DNA of 64,000 bases, from the NCBI GenBank assembly GCA_017442805.1, contig JAFRZA010000017.1, positions 1-64,000 of the forward strand, given 5' to 3'. Positions 9,586 to 17,563 of the stretch are shown in pieces. The translations under genes were made by a program, and so were the position numbers. Origin of the DNA: Erysipelotrichaceae bacterium (GTDB taxonomy: Bacteria; Bacillota_I; Bacilli_A; Erysipelotrichales; Erysipelotrichaceae). The notes under the pieces were generated by a model. That model saw nothing but the letters and a program-made list of their open reading frames with translations, had not been told where the DNA came from and ran no database searches. The number at the start of each line of letters is the position of its first letter. The first letter of the stretch is position 1.

Positions 9586-10149
9586 ATGAGAAACAAGTAC
9601 GTAGTATCACGCAGCATGAATGTCAGTTATGTCCGCCAGCACCTTGACGATCTCATCGCCAACGCCCTGGCTCTTTCCCGTTATGATGAGAAGGACGGCC
9701 AGAAGGAAATCGCCGAAGCCAATTTCCGGAGGGCCTTCGAGTACATCATGGAGGAGCACGAAGTCGAGAATGACTATGAGTGCATGCTGCAGCTCCACGA
9801 CATCCTGATGGACGGCCTCAACGACGACATCCGCTCCGGTCTCACCCAGCAGCAGATCGACGAGCTCCATGAGATGATCAATCAGCCGGCCAAGGCCAAC
9901 GTGGAGATCGCCATTGACGTCATGCTGTACATTCTGGACAGAAGGCTGTTCGCCGACGGCGATGTCCGGGTCGCCATCATGTTCGCCAATAAGATCATGA
10001 TTGATAACGGCTGCGGCATCATCACCGTCCGTAAGGACAGAAGGGAAACCTTCCGTTCCTACTACAAGGAATACCAGGAAACCAGGACCGACGATTTCAA
10101 GAACTGGATCTACAAGTACTGCATCAGGGGACCGAAGGTAGAATACTGA
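9586..10149 (+). CDS. Degenerate Fic-like protein
   Basis: The 187-residue protein matches the pattern of Fic/DOC domains: an N-terminal helical part, LHDILMDGLND (about 71-81), then RLFADGDVR (120-128), then a long helix with FANKIMIDNG. In active Fic enzymes the core reads HPFxDGNGR, and the His is the catalytic base for AMP transfer. Here His is Arg120, Pro is Leu, and the GNG turn is GDV, so AMPylation is unlikely. The start at 9586 follows GAGG by eight bases. An in-frame ATG at 9550 lacks a ribosome binding site. The family call rests on pattern reading alone. Confidence 0.5.
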   Translation: MRNKYVVSRSMNVSYVRQHLDDLIANALALSRYDEKDGQKEIAEANFRRAFEYIMEEHEVENDYECMLQLHDILMDGLNDDIRSGLTQQQIDELHEMINQPAKANVEIAIDVMLYILDRRLFADGDVRVAIMFANKIMIDNGCGIITVRKDRRETFRSYYKEYQETRTDDFKNWIYKYCIRGPKVEY

Positions 10150-10169
10150 TTTCCAACACCGATTATGAT

Positions 10170-10197
10170 AAAGGTCACGGGTCGACCCGTGACCTTT
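10170..10197. terminator. Bidirectional terminator between the Fic-like gene and gpsA
   Basis: AAAGGTCACGGGTC (10170-10183) is directly followed by its exact reverse complement (10184-10197). T-rich sequence follows on the plus strand. The genes converge here, so it serves both. Confidence 0.85.
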
Positions 10198-10218
10198 TGT
10201 TTTTCTTAAACTCTACCC

Positions 10219-11628
10219 TCAGCTGACGGGAATCCAGACGACTTCTCTTCCGGTTTTCTCCGTTTTTCCTTCGCCCTGTCCTCTGGCAATAAGCACGTGC
10301 CGGTACTCTTCCATTTTTCTTTCCAGCTGCTCATCATTCTCAACAGTCATGACCTCATCGACATAGGAGATGCAACGGACCAACTCCATGCGCTCTGGCA
10401 GGGTAAGCTCACATCTCATGCCCTTTTCAGCCAGATATTCATCGCTATAGACCGCCGCGATCAGATAGTCGCCCAATAAGCGCGCTCTGCGCAGAAAACC
10501 GATCTTCCGGTAATCCAGCTTGTCAAAATCTCCCTCAGCGAACACGATCCGGCTTTCGCTGGTCAGATTTCTTTCCGACGGCGTTTCGATTCTTTCATAA
10601 TTCAGGTCAAACAGCGGCCGTGGCAGTTCGCTCTTGCGATCCCTGTTCATCAGTCTGCGGACGATCTCGCTGGGGTCAGCTCCGTGATTGACGATCTGAT
10701 CAACGCCCTTGACGATCGGCATGTCGACATCCAGCTGCCTGGACAGAGTGATGGCGGCGTCAATGGTATTGATGCCTTCAACGACCATGCCCACCTGCTT
10801 GATGGCGTCTTCAATGCCGTAGCCCTGACCGATGTAGTAACCGCAGCGGTTGTTGCGGCTGTGGTGGCTGGTCGCCGTGACGATCAGGTCACCAATGCCG
10901 GCCAGACCGTAGAAGGTATCCTTCTGACAGCCCAGCCTGCTGCCGAGACGGACGATCTCCACCATGCCCCGGGTGACCAGGGCTGCCCGGGCGTTATCGC
11001 CATATCCCAGACCGGCGGAAATGCCGGAAGCCAGGGCAATGACGTTCTTGAGCGCTCCGCAGATCTCCACGCCCTTGATGTCTTCGTTGGTGTAGACGCG
11101 CATGTATTCGCTGGTAAAGACATCCTGGACCTTCAGAGCGGCCTGCTGATCCCTGGAAGCGGCCACGATGGTGGTCGGCAGTTCCGCTGCCACCTCCTCG
11201 GCGTGGGTCGGTCCGGAAAGGGTTACCACAGGGCAGTAATTCTCACCATGGACCTTTCCGATCTCTTCATTTATGATTTCCGACATCGTCATCAGTGTTT
11301 TTGCTTCGATGCCCTTGGCGACATCAACGATGATCTGTTTTTCCGTAATGAAGGGAGCGGCCTTTCTGACCGTTTCCCGGACGTAAATGGAAGGAACCGC
11401 GATCACGATGATCTGCTGATCACGGCAGGTTTCTTCAATGTCCGTTGTATAGATCAGGTTTTCTGGCAGCACCACGTTGGACAGATTCTTCTGCCGGCGG
11501 GTCTTTTTGAGATTATCGACCGTCTCCTGGTGGGCTGACCAGACCGTTACTTCATTATTGGTTCCGCTAAGCATCCGGGCCAGGGCAATGCCCCAGGTTC
11601 CGGCTCCGAAAACACCTATTCTGCTCAT
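10219..11628 (-). CDS. gpsA: Glycerol-3-phosphate dehydrogenase fused to degenerate TagD-like domain
   Basis: Residues 1-335 are a complete NAD(P)-dependent glycerol-3-phosphate dehydrogenase, which reduces dihydroxyacetone phosphate to sn-glycerol-3-phosphate for lipids. The Rossmann motif GAGTWG (8-13), LSGPTHAEEV, catalytic Lys194 in ICGALKN, and GLAGIGDL are present. Residues 358-469 align well with glycerol-3-phosphate cytidylyltransferase (TagD): GDFDKL, LLRRA-like FLRRARLLGDYLIAAV, SDE, SYVDEV. However the catalytic HxGH is DYRK (372-375), and the protein ends where TagD would have its ISTT signature. The C-terminal domain is probably a non-catalytic remnant or a regulatory domain. A promoter was not identified. 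Confidence 0.9.
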   Translation of the reverse strand: MSRIGVFGAGTWGIALARMLSGTNNEVTVWSAHQETVDNLKKTRRQKNLSNVVLPENLIYTTDIEETCRDQQIIVIAVPSIYVRETVRKAAPFITEKQIIVDVAKGIEAKTLMTMSEIINEEIGKVHGENYCPVVTLSGPTHAEEVAAELPTTIVAASRDQQAALKVQDVFTSEYMRVYTNEDIKGVEICGALKNVIALASGISAGLGYGDNARAALVTRGMVEIVRLGSRLGCQKDTFYGLAGIGDLIVTATSHHSRNNRCGYYIGQGYGIEDAIKQVGMVVEGINTIDAAITLSRQLDVDMPIVKGVDQIVNHGADPSEIVRRLMNRDRKSELPRPLFDLNYERIETPSERNLTSESRIVFAEGDFDKLDYRKIGFLRRARLLGDYLIAAVYSDEYLAEKGMRCELTLPERMELVRCISYVDEVMTVENDEQLERKMEEYRHVLIARGQGEGKTEKTGREVVWIPVS

Positions 11629-11755
11629 CAGTCATTCCTGCTTTCTTACATCTATATTCTATTATTCTCTTCCGGCTTTGACAAACGCCGATTTTATTGA
11701 GGAAGTTGGTCATACTTGTGCTAAAATGTTTAGTAAATAAAAAGGAGACTTACCC

Positions 11756-12634
11756 ATGGGAGACAGATTTGATGCCAAGTATCTGAAGGACATTGATTCG
11801 ATGCATTTCATCGTGCCGTTCATGTTCCCCAACAGATGCGACAACGAGACTTTCTTTTCCTTCAAAATCGATTTGACCAACCTTAATGAATACGTAAAGA
11901 AGAAAAACGCTTCCAACCCCGACTACAAGTACAACATGTACCAGTGCATCGTCACGGCGGCTCTGAAGACCATTCATCTCCGCAGCAAGCTCAACATCTT
12001 CATTCACGACCGCCGGATGTACAAACGCAATGAGGTCACCGCTGCCTTTACCGTCAAGCAGGAATTCGCTGACGAGGGCGGCGAGGTGCTGTGCTTCATG
12101 CACTCCAAACCGGAGTGGACCATTGATGACGTTCACAACGAACTCAAGAGACAGCTTCTGAAGCTCAAGAGCAAGACCTACGTCGATGAGACCACCGGCG
12201 TCATGGACAAGTTCAACAAGCTGCCCAAGTTCATTTCCCGTCCGATCATCGCCTTCATCGCCTGGCTGGAAAGAAAGGGAATCGTCATTCCGGCCCTGGT
12301 CGAATCCGACATCTACCATTCATCCGTCATCTTCGCCAACCTCGGCTCCATCGGTCTGCCGATGGGTTTCCACCACCTGAGCAACTGGGGTACCACTTCC
12401 CTGTTCCTGGTCGTGGGCAAGGCCGGTGATTTGCCCTTCTTCGACAACAAGAAGCTGGAGTTCCACCCGGGCGTCGAATTCGGCTTTACCGTCGATGAGC
12501 GCATCGCTGACGGCTACTACTTCGCCAAGAGCATCCAGATGATGCAGCTGTTCCTACAGGAGCCTGAGACCTACCTTGAGCAGCCGCTCAGTCAGAAACT
12601 TCCGGACGAAGTCTTTGCCAGCTTAGGCAAGTAA
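11756..12634 (+). CDS. Stand-alone 2-oxoacid dehydrogenase E2-type acyltransferase-fold protein
   Basis: The 292-residue protein matches the C-terminal catalytic domain of E2 dihydrolipoyl acyltransferases (chloramphenicol acetyltransferase fold). It has no lipoyl or E1/E3-binding domain. Near the C-terminus the family signature DHRxxDG reads DERIADG (247-253), so the catalytic His is Glu248. The residues after it, a long helix with FLQEPE, are typical of E2. A strong AAAAAGGAGA ribosome binding site precedes the ATG. No E1 or E3 genes are nearby. Such orphan E2-like proteins occur in Bacillota with no agreed function; acyl transfer by the usual mechanism is doubtful. Confidence 0.7.
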   Translation: MGDRFDAKYLKDIDSMHFIVPFMFPNRCDNETFFSFKIDLTNLNEYVKKKNASNPDYKYNMYQCIVTAALKTIHLRSKLNIFIHDRRMYKRNEVTAAFTVKQEFADEGGEVLCFMHSKPEWTIDDVHNELKRQLLKLKSKTYVDETTGVMDKFNKLPKFISRPIIAFIAWLERKGIVIPALVESDIYHSSVIFANLGSIGLPMGFHHLSNWGTTSLFLVVGKAGDLPFFDNKKLEFHPGVEFGFTVDERIADGYYFAKSIQMMQLFLQEPETYLEQPLSQKLPDEVFASLGK

Positions 12635-12644
12635 TGAAAAAAGA

Positions 12645-12668
12645 AAAATCCCGAGCAATCGGGATTTT
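12645..12668. terminator. Bidirectional terminator
   Basis: AAAATCCCGA (12645-12654), a GCAA loop, and TCGGGATTTT (12659-12668) form a 10-bp stem between two convergent genes. Confidence 0.88.
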
Positions 12669-12676
12669 CATTTGCC

Positions 12677-14008
12677 TCAATCAGCCAGGGTTCCCATTGG
12701 ATCCCAGGCTTCAAGAACGACCGGCTGCTGGTCAGCCAGCTTGGCCAGATCGCCCAGGTATTCCTTTTCCACGGCAGCCTGATAGACGTACTTGTCAAAC
12801 CAGCTGTCGGAACAGATGTAGTAGCCCTTGGCACCGGACTTGTCGCCCCAGCTGTTTTCGATTTTCCAGCGGGTCGGCTTGTCATCGACCAGATTGACGC
12901 CAGTGATGACCATGGCATGGTTCATCGCGGAATGCCAGTAATCCAGACCGTCGGCTTTCGAAATGTCCAGATCAAGGCCGCTCATCAGGGAGACGTCATA
13001 GGAATTATCGTCCCAGATGCCCTTATCCCGTTCGCCGTCCTTGCCGACATCGGAACCGAACCAGACGATCTTGCCGGCCTTCAGCTGATCGATGATGGCC
13101 TTCTTGAACTCGTCCATCGGAAGGTTGAGATGCCTGACGATGTTGCCGCCTTCAACATTGCCCAGACAGTCGATCGTATAAGTCCTGTGATACGGCTTGT
13201 CGGCGGTCGGGGCGTTGATGATGCTTACCAGCTCATCGAGATAGTTGCCAACGTACTTTTCATAAAAGGCCTTGGGTGTCAGGTTGCGCTCGACATGATA
13301 ATGCTTGTCCTTGTCGACGTATTCGAAGTCGAATGACTTCGGCGGCTCGCTGTAGCAGCTGCACAGGAAACCGTATACCTTCTCCAGCATCTGTGCCTTG
13401 ATTTCTTCCAGTTCTTCCCTGCTCTTGCCTTCGGCAGCCAGCTTTCTCAGCCTAGCGGCGCAGACCTTCATGTTGGTGTTCAAGGCCGCGTTCATGGAAC
13501 GGCTGTGCGATGACTGGAAGGTCTCATCAAAGACATTCTTCGGCACCAGGCCGTACTTGCGGACGATGTTGGCGAACATCTCCCACTGACCGCCGTCATG
13601 GACGCCGGTCGTCAGGATGAACTGAACCAGCCGGTCATCAGTCGGCCGCTCTGCCGTATCGATGATCCTTTCCAGCATGAAGTTGGCTCTTTCAAACTTG
13701 TCCCAGAAAGCCAGGTAGCTCTGGGAAAGCTCAAAGCTGTCCAGGTTAAGCTGTCGGGCGATCCGCTCTCTTAAAATGTTGGTTGCCGAGAACAGCCAGC
13801 AGCGGCCGGTAGCCTGCTGATTGGTGACCGGCATGGTCGGGATCTCAATGGAGAAGCGGAAGTTCATGTCGAAGCTTCCGGCGATATCGTAGGATACGTC
13901 CTTAAGATCGGTCTTGGACATGGCCAGAGTCGCCAGACGGCGCTCGGCGGATGCGTTGTAGGATTCAGACCAGTTCTTCAGCTGGTCAGCTGTAATGGTT
14001 TTTGACAT
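12677..14008 (-). CDS. pepC: Aminopeptidase C (bleomycin hydrolase family)
   Basis: This cytoplasmic papain-fold cysteine peptidase (family C1B) removes N-terminal residues from peptides. The catalytic Cys70 lies in GRCWLFSATN. The catalytic His is in NHAMVITGVN and the Asn in WKIENSWGD. The length of 443 residues is typical of PepC. I chose the ATG at 14008 because GGGAGG precedes it by seven bases; an upstream in-frame ATG at 14032 lacks such a site. The C-terminus closes the active site in this family and controls exopeptidase activity. It follows tyrS by 36 bases and is likely co-transcribed. Confidence 0.95.
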   Translation of the reverse strand: MSKTITADQLKNWSESYNASAERRLATLAMSKTDLKDVSYDIAGSFDMNFRFSIEIPTMPVTNQQATGRCWLFSATNILRERIARQLNLDSFELSQSYLAFWDKFERANFMLERIIDTAERPTDDRLVQFILTTGVHDGGQWEMFANIVRKYGLVPKNVFDETFQSSHSRSMNAALNTNMKVCAARLRKLAAEGKSREELEEIKAQMLEKVYGFLCSCYSEPPKSFDFEYVDKDKHYHVERNLTPKAFYEKYVGNYLDELVSIINAPTADKPYHRTYTIDCLGNVEGGNIVRHLNLPMDEFKKAIIDQLKAGKIVWFGSDVGKDGERDKGIWDDNSYDVSLMSGLDLDISKADGLDYWHSAMNHAMVITGVNLVDDKPTRWKIENSWGDKSGAKGYYICSDSWFDKYVYQAAVEKEYLGDLAKLADQQPVVLEAWDPMGTLAD

Positions 14009-14044
14009 ATTCTTTCCTCCCTTACTTCGCAAACGGTTTATCAG

Positions 14045-15277
14045 TTAATCAAATAGGCCGATGTACTGTTTCTTCTTGCCCTTGCGGATGATGATGACCT
14101 TGCCGTCAATGGCCATCTCTCTGCTCATCGGGATGTTTTCGTCGCTGTAGCGCTGGTTATTGAGGTTGATGGCTCCTGATGCCAGCATCTCCCTGGCCTC
14201 ACGGCGGCTGGAACATACCTGGTTGTTCACCAGCATGTCGATCAGCGTCTCATTCTCATTGACCTTGAAGTTGGGTACCTGGGAAGCGCACTGCATGATG
14301 TCCTCAGCGCTTAAGCCGCTGAGGTCGCCTCCGAAGAGAGCTTCGGAGATCTTGACGGCCTTTTCATATTCTTCCTGACCGTGCAGCCCGACGATGATGT
14401 CCTTGGCCAGGGCCTTGTGGGCAATCCGCAGATGCGGGGCCTCAAGATGCTGCTTTTCGATTTCCATGATCTCCTCAGGCGTCAGGAAGGTCAGCTTCTT
14501 GAGGTAGTCGATGATCATCGAGTCTTCCAGGTTGATCAGGTACTGGTACATCTGGTAGCTCGAGGTCTTGTTCTTGTCCAGCCACAGGGCATTGCCTTCA
14601 GTCTTGCCGAACTTCTTGCCGGTGGAATCGGTGACTAGCGGCATGACCATGCCGTAGGCTGTCTTGTCGATCTTCCGGCGGATCAGCTCGATGCCGGAGG
14701 TGATGTTGCCCCACTGGTCGCTGCCGGCCACCTGCAGGGTGCAGTTGCGGGTCTCATAGAGGTGCAGGAAGTCCAAGGCCTGAAGGATCATGTAGCTGAA
14801 CTCGGCGTAGGTGATGCCGGTTTCCATGCGGCTTCTGACCTTGTCCTTGGCCAGCATGTAGCCGATGTTGAAGTACTTGCCGTAATCGCGCAGGAAATCA
14901 ATGACGTTGATGTCCTTGATCCAGTCCCAGTTGTTGACGACTTCAAAGCCGAAGATCTTCTCGGCCTGAGCCTTCAGTCCGGCGATGTTGTGCTCGACTT
15001 CTTCCTTGGTGATCATCGGGCGCTCTGAATCCGGCTTGGGGTCGCCGATCATGCCGGTAGCCCCGCCGACCAGTAACAGCGGATGATGGCCGTGCTGAGC
15101 CAGTCTCTTGGAGATCAGGAAAGAGGAATAGTGGCCGATGTGCATGGAATCGGCGGTCGGGTCGGTGCCGATGTAGAAGGTCAGCCCGCCCTCGTTAAGC
15201 TTGTCGATCAGTTCCGGAGAGCTGATGTCCTGAACCAGTCCTCTCCATTGCAGTTCTTCAAAAAATGTCATGCTCAT
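14045..15277 (-). CDS. tyrS: Tyrosyl-tRNA synthetase
   Basis: The 410-residue class I synthetase charges tRNA-Tyr. The ATP-binding HIGH motif lies in TADSMHIGHYSS, and the KMSKS loop is present in the variant form KFGKT (about residue 230). Tyrosine-site features such as YMILQALDF and GSDQWGNI are present. A C-terminal S4 RNA-binding domain follows (INNQVCSSRREAREML-like segment onward). The ATG at 15277 has GGAAG nine bases upstream. A T-box motif in the short leader indicates induction by uncharged tRNA. pepC follows in the same direction. Confidence 0.97.
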   Translation of the reverse strand: MSMTFFEELQWRGLVQDISSPELIDKLNEGGLTFYIGTDPTADSMHIGHYSSFLISKRLAQHGHHPLLLVGGATGMIGDPKPDSERPMITKEEVEHNIAGLKAQAEKIFGFEVVNNWDWIKDINVIDFLRDYGKYFNIGYMLAKDKVRSRMETGITYAEFSYMILQALDFLHLYETRNCTLQVAGSDQWGNITSGIELIRRKIDKTAYGMVMPLVTDSTGKKFGKTEGNALWLDKNKTSSYQMYQYLINLEDSMIIDYLKKLTFLTPEEIMEIEKQHLEAPHLRIAHKALAKDIIVGLHGQEEYEKAVKISEALFGGDLSGLSAEDIMQCASQVPNFKVNENETLIDMLVNNQVCSSRREAREMLASGAINLNNQRYSDENIPMSREMAIDGKVIIIRKGKKKQYIGLFD

Positions 15278-15300
15278 GTTTTTAAACTTCCTTTCACGAA

Positions 15301-15433
15301 AATAAAAAAATTCACTCCCTCAGGGACGCCTTTGGCGCGGTACCACCCTGATTCATGAATTTCATCACACCCTCAATGCCTTAACGCGGCGGACGTCCCG
15401 GCTCCGGAGTCGTAAATTCCATCTCAGCCGGCT
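15301..15433 (-). ncRNA. Short T-box leader of tyrS
   Basis: The canonical motif AGGGTGGTACCGCG lies on the minus strand at 15336-15349. Its arms form the antiterminator: CAGGG with CCCTG, and GCGCC with GGCG. The bulge base T fits the A73 discriminator of tRNA-Tyr. Only about 85 bases lie between the predicted transcription start (near 15433) and the motif, too few for a normal Stem I. A hairpin with CCGGCT/AGCCGG arms (within 15396-15431) displays a UAC triplet (15412-15414), the Tyr codon, in its apical loop. A T-run follows the element at about 15302-15308. Confidence 0.75.
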
Positions 15434-15439
15434 ATCACG

Positions 15440-15467
15440 ATTATAACACATCCGCTTTTACCGTAAA
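15440..15467 (-). promoter_or_regulatory. tyrS promoter
   Basis: On the minus strand, TTTACG (15462-15467) and TATAAT (15440-15445) are 16 bases apart. The perfect -10 box fixes the start of the short T-box leader. Confidence 0.7.
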
Positions 15468-15502
15468 CTCATTTTTGCCTGAAACTATGGTACAATTTTT
15501 CC

Positions 15503-16291
15503 ATGAAGGAAACAGCTCTGCGAAAAACCCTTAATTTCCGCGATCTCGGCGGCTGCCGGATGCAGGACGGACGTCTCATCCGCCGCGGTCTTTTCTACCG
15601 CAGCTGCGGCCTCTACATGTTCGACCCGCAGGAGCTTGAGTATCTCAGCAGCCTGAACATCCGCAACATCATCGATCTGCGCACTGAAAGGGAATGCATC
15701 AGACGGCCGGACGCCGTTCCTTCCGGCAGCGTCTACCATAACGCCATCTGCATGTGCGGCCGGGAAGGCGATGACATCGACTTTTCTCCCGCGGGCATGA
15801 AGCAGGCCGGCGAAAAGGGGCAGCGGCAGCTGGAACAACTGCGCAGTTATTACCTGAACATGCCGTTTGACAACGAAGCCTTCCGGCTGATCGTCAGAAT
15901 GCTCAGGGAAAGAGACTTCCCGCTGCTGTTTCACTGTGCTACCGGCAAGGACCGCACCGGGGTGATCAGCGCCCTGATCATGTTGCTGCTGGGGGCTGAT
16001 GACTGGCAGGTAACCATTGACTACCTGACTTCCAACGACAGTTACATGGACCTCATTGAGGAAACCATTGAAAGCGAAGGGAAGCTGGCGGAAACCGATG
16101 CCGTTTACCTCAGCCTGCTGCTGATGATGAAGGGAGTTGACCCCAAGATCATGAGACTGCTGCTGGAAAAGCTGCACAGCGACTATCCCGACATCCGCGA
16201 CTTTTTCGCTGAACAGTATGGCCTCTCCCGTCAGGAAATCGAAGAGATCCGCGACTTCTGCCTGGAAGAAGATAACGACCAATTGAAATGA
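15503..16291 (+). CDS. Tyrosine-protein phosphatase (Y_phosphatase3 family)
   Basis: The 262-residue protein has the phosphatase P-loop HCATGKDRTG with nucleophile Cys145 and Arg151. It also has the N-terminal NFRDLGG signature of the bacterial PtpA/Lip-A-like dual-specificity phosphatases. These cleave phosphotyrosine and sometimes phosphoinositides. No signal peptide is visible, so it should be cytoplasmic. There is no ribosome binding site before the ATG. Instead a TACAAT -10-like box at 15491-15496 ends six bases before it, which hints at a leaderless transcript. The partner is unknown. Confidence 0.88.
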   Translation: MKETALRKTLNFRDLGGCRMQDGRLIRRGLFYRSCGLYMFDPQELEYLSSLNIRNIIDLRTERECIRRPDAVPSGSVYHNAICMCGREGDDIDFSPAGMKQAGEKGQRQLEQLRSYYLNMPFDNEAFRLIVRMLRERDFPLLFHCATGKDRTGVISALIMLLLGADDWQVTIDYLTSNDSYMDLIEETIESEGKLAETDAVYLSLLLMMKGVDPKIMRLLLEKLHSDYPDIRDFFAEQYGLSRQEIEEIRDFCLEEDNDQLK

Positions 16292-16312
16292 TGGCCTGAG
16301 CCATCATTTTTC
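16286..16312. terminator. Bidirectional terminator
   Basis: AAATGATGGC (16286-16295), loop CTGA, GCCATCATTT (16300-16309) and a T-run. It overlaps the ends of both convergent genes. Confidence 0.85.
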
Positions 16313-16678
16313 ATTGACTGACAGTTCCACTGTCTGGGGATCCTGTTCGCTGCCGCAGATAATGACCGTTACGCCCTCATCATGCCAGCTTACCAGAAAG
16401 TTTTCCGGCTGCAGATTGGCACCGTCGTCAGCGACTTCGAAGCCCAGGACATCCTTCTTTCTGCCGTTTTCCAGCAGCTCCAGGACTCCTCTGGTATGGC
16501 CAAAGGGGAAATCCAGTTCACCGGTCTGGTATACCCTAAGTTCCTTCTGTCCATCGCTGAAACTGACAACGGGAGTGCGGCGGTATTCAGTTTGCCAGAA
16601 AAACCAGCCCAGTGTCAGGGCAGCAGTCATAAACAGCACGGCCACTGAAATGAACAGCATGCGAAAGCTCTTCTTCAT
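16304..16678 (-). CDS. Small membrane-anchored protein of unknown function
   Basis: The 124-residue protein has a single N-terminal membrane segment (about 8-26), then a soluble domain of about 90 residues that should face outside. I do not recognise the family. The start at 16678 gives the sequence MKKSF and has AAAGGTG nine bases upstream; an in-frame ATG at 16696 is less likely. It is a single gene converging on the tyrosine phosphatase. Confidence 0.65.
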   Translation of the reverse strand: MKKSFRMLFISVAVLFMTAALTLGWFFWQTEYRRTPVVSFSDGQKELRVYQTGELDFPFGHTRGVLELLENGRKKDVLGFEVADDGANLQPENFLVSWHDEGVTVIICGSEQDPQTVELSVNEK

Positions 16679-16780
16679 GAACATCACCTTTCCCATTTTA
16701 ACACATCATAAAAGGTGTTTCATTTATGGCGGTGAGAGGCATAAAGTTGTATAATATAACCGAAATACAGGAGGAAAAAC

Positions 16781-17485
16781 ATGAAATACGAAATTTACGG
16801 CGGACATCTTCCGGCAGTGGAAATCTCACTGGATCGCGGCGAAAGCATCTACACCCAGTCCGGTGCCATGGCCTGGATGAGCGACCAGATCACCCTGGAA
16901 ACCAACATGAAGGGCGGCTTCCTGAAGAGTCTGGGCAGAGCCTTCTCCGGTGACTCTCTGTTCATGGCTACCTGGACGGCTGACACCGATGATCAGCGCA
17001 TCACTCTGTCAACTGACCTGCCGGGTGAGATCAAGGCCTTTGAACTGGATGGCTCCATGGAATACATTGCCCAGAAGGGCGCCTTCCTCGGCGCTACTTC
17101 CGGTGTAAACTTTGAAGCAGTTCTTAACAAGAAAATCGGAGCCGGCCTCTTCGGCGGTGAAGGCTTCGTGCTGCAGAAGTATTCCGGCGTGGGAACGATG
17201 TTTGTGGAAATGGACGGTTCCATCAGAGAAGTTGAACTCAAGGCCGGCGAAAGGCTTAAGGTCTCCACTTCCAAGCTGGCTCTCTTCGAGGCTACCTGCT
17301 CATACGACATCGAGACCGTCAAGGGCTTCAAGAACGTCCTGTTCGGCGGCGAAGGTCTGTTCATGACCGTCATCAACGGACCGGGCAAGGTATGGCTGCA
17401 GAGCATGACCGTTGCCGATCTGGCCAAGCGGGTAATTCCTTTCCTGCCCACCAGCAATACGACAACCACCAGCAGCAGTAATTAA
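16781..17485 (+). CDS. AIM24 / TIGR00266 family protein
   Basis: The 234-residue beta-rich protein belongs to the TIGR00266 (AIM24) family. The hallmark is the start MKYEIYGGHLPAVEISLDRG followed by a Gly-rich repeated architecture (GGEGFVLQKYSGVG, FGGEGLFM). The ribosome binding site is AGGAGG. A TATAAT (16750-16755) is the likely -10 box. Bacterial members are cytoplasmic with no settled biochemical role; the yeast homologue affects mitochondrial inner-membrane organisation. The C-terminal dozen residues are Ser/Thr-rich and low in complexity. Confidence 0.85.
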   Translation: MKYEIYGGHLPAVEISLDRGESIYTQSGAMAWMSDQITLETNMKGGFLKSLGRAFSGDSLFMATWTADTDDQRITLSTDLPGEIKAFELDGSMEYIAQKGAFLGATSGVNFEAVLNKKIGAGLFGGEGFVLQKYSGVGTMFVEMDGSIREVELKAGERLKVSTSKLALFEATCSYDIETVKGFKNVLFGGEGLFMTVINGPGKVWLQSMTVADLAKRVIPFLPTSNTTTTSSSN

Positions 17486-17495
17486 TCCGGTAAAG

Positions 17496-17513
17496 AAGCC
17501 GGAACTCCGGCTT
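17496..17513 (+). terminator. Weak terminator-like hairpin
   Basis: AAGCCGG, loop AACT, CCGGCTT, followed only by T then C. The stem is good but the T-run is poor, so read-through into fba is possible. Confidence 0.45.
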
Positions 17514-17563
17514 TCAGGAATAACAGTATTAAGAGCATTATTAGAATTTAGGGAGGATTGAAA

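Noticed and set aside
10684-11538. Plus-strand frame opposite gpsA
   Set aside because: The minus-strand gpsA is unmistakable; this frame has no recognisable motif.
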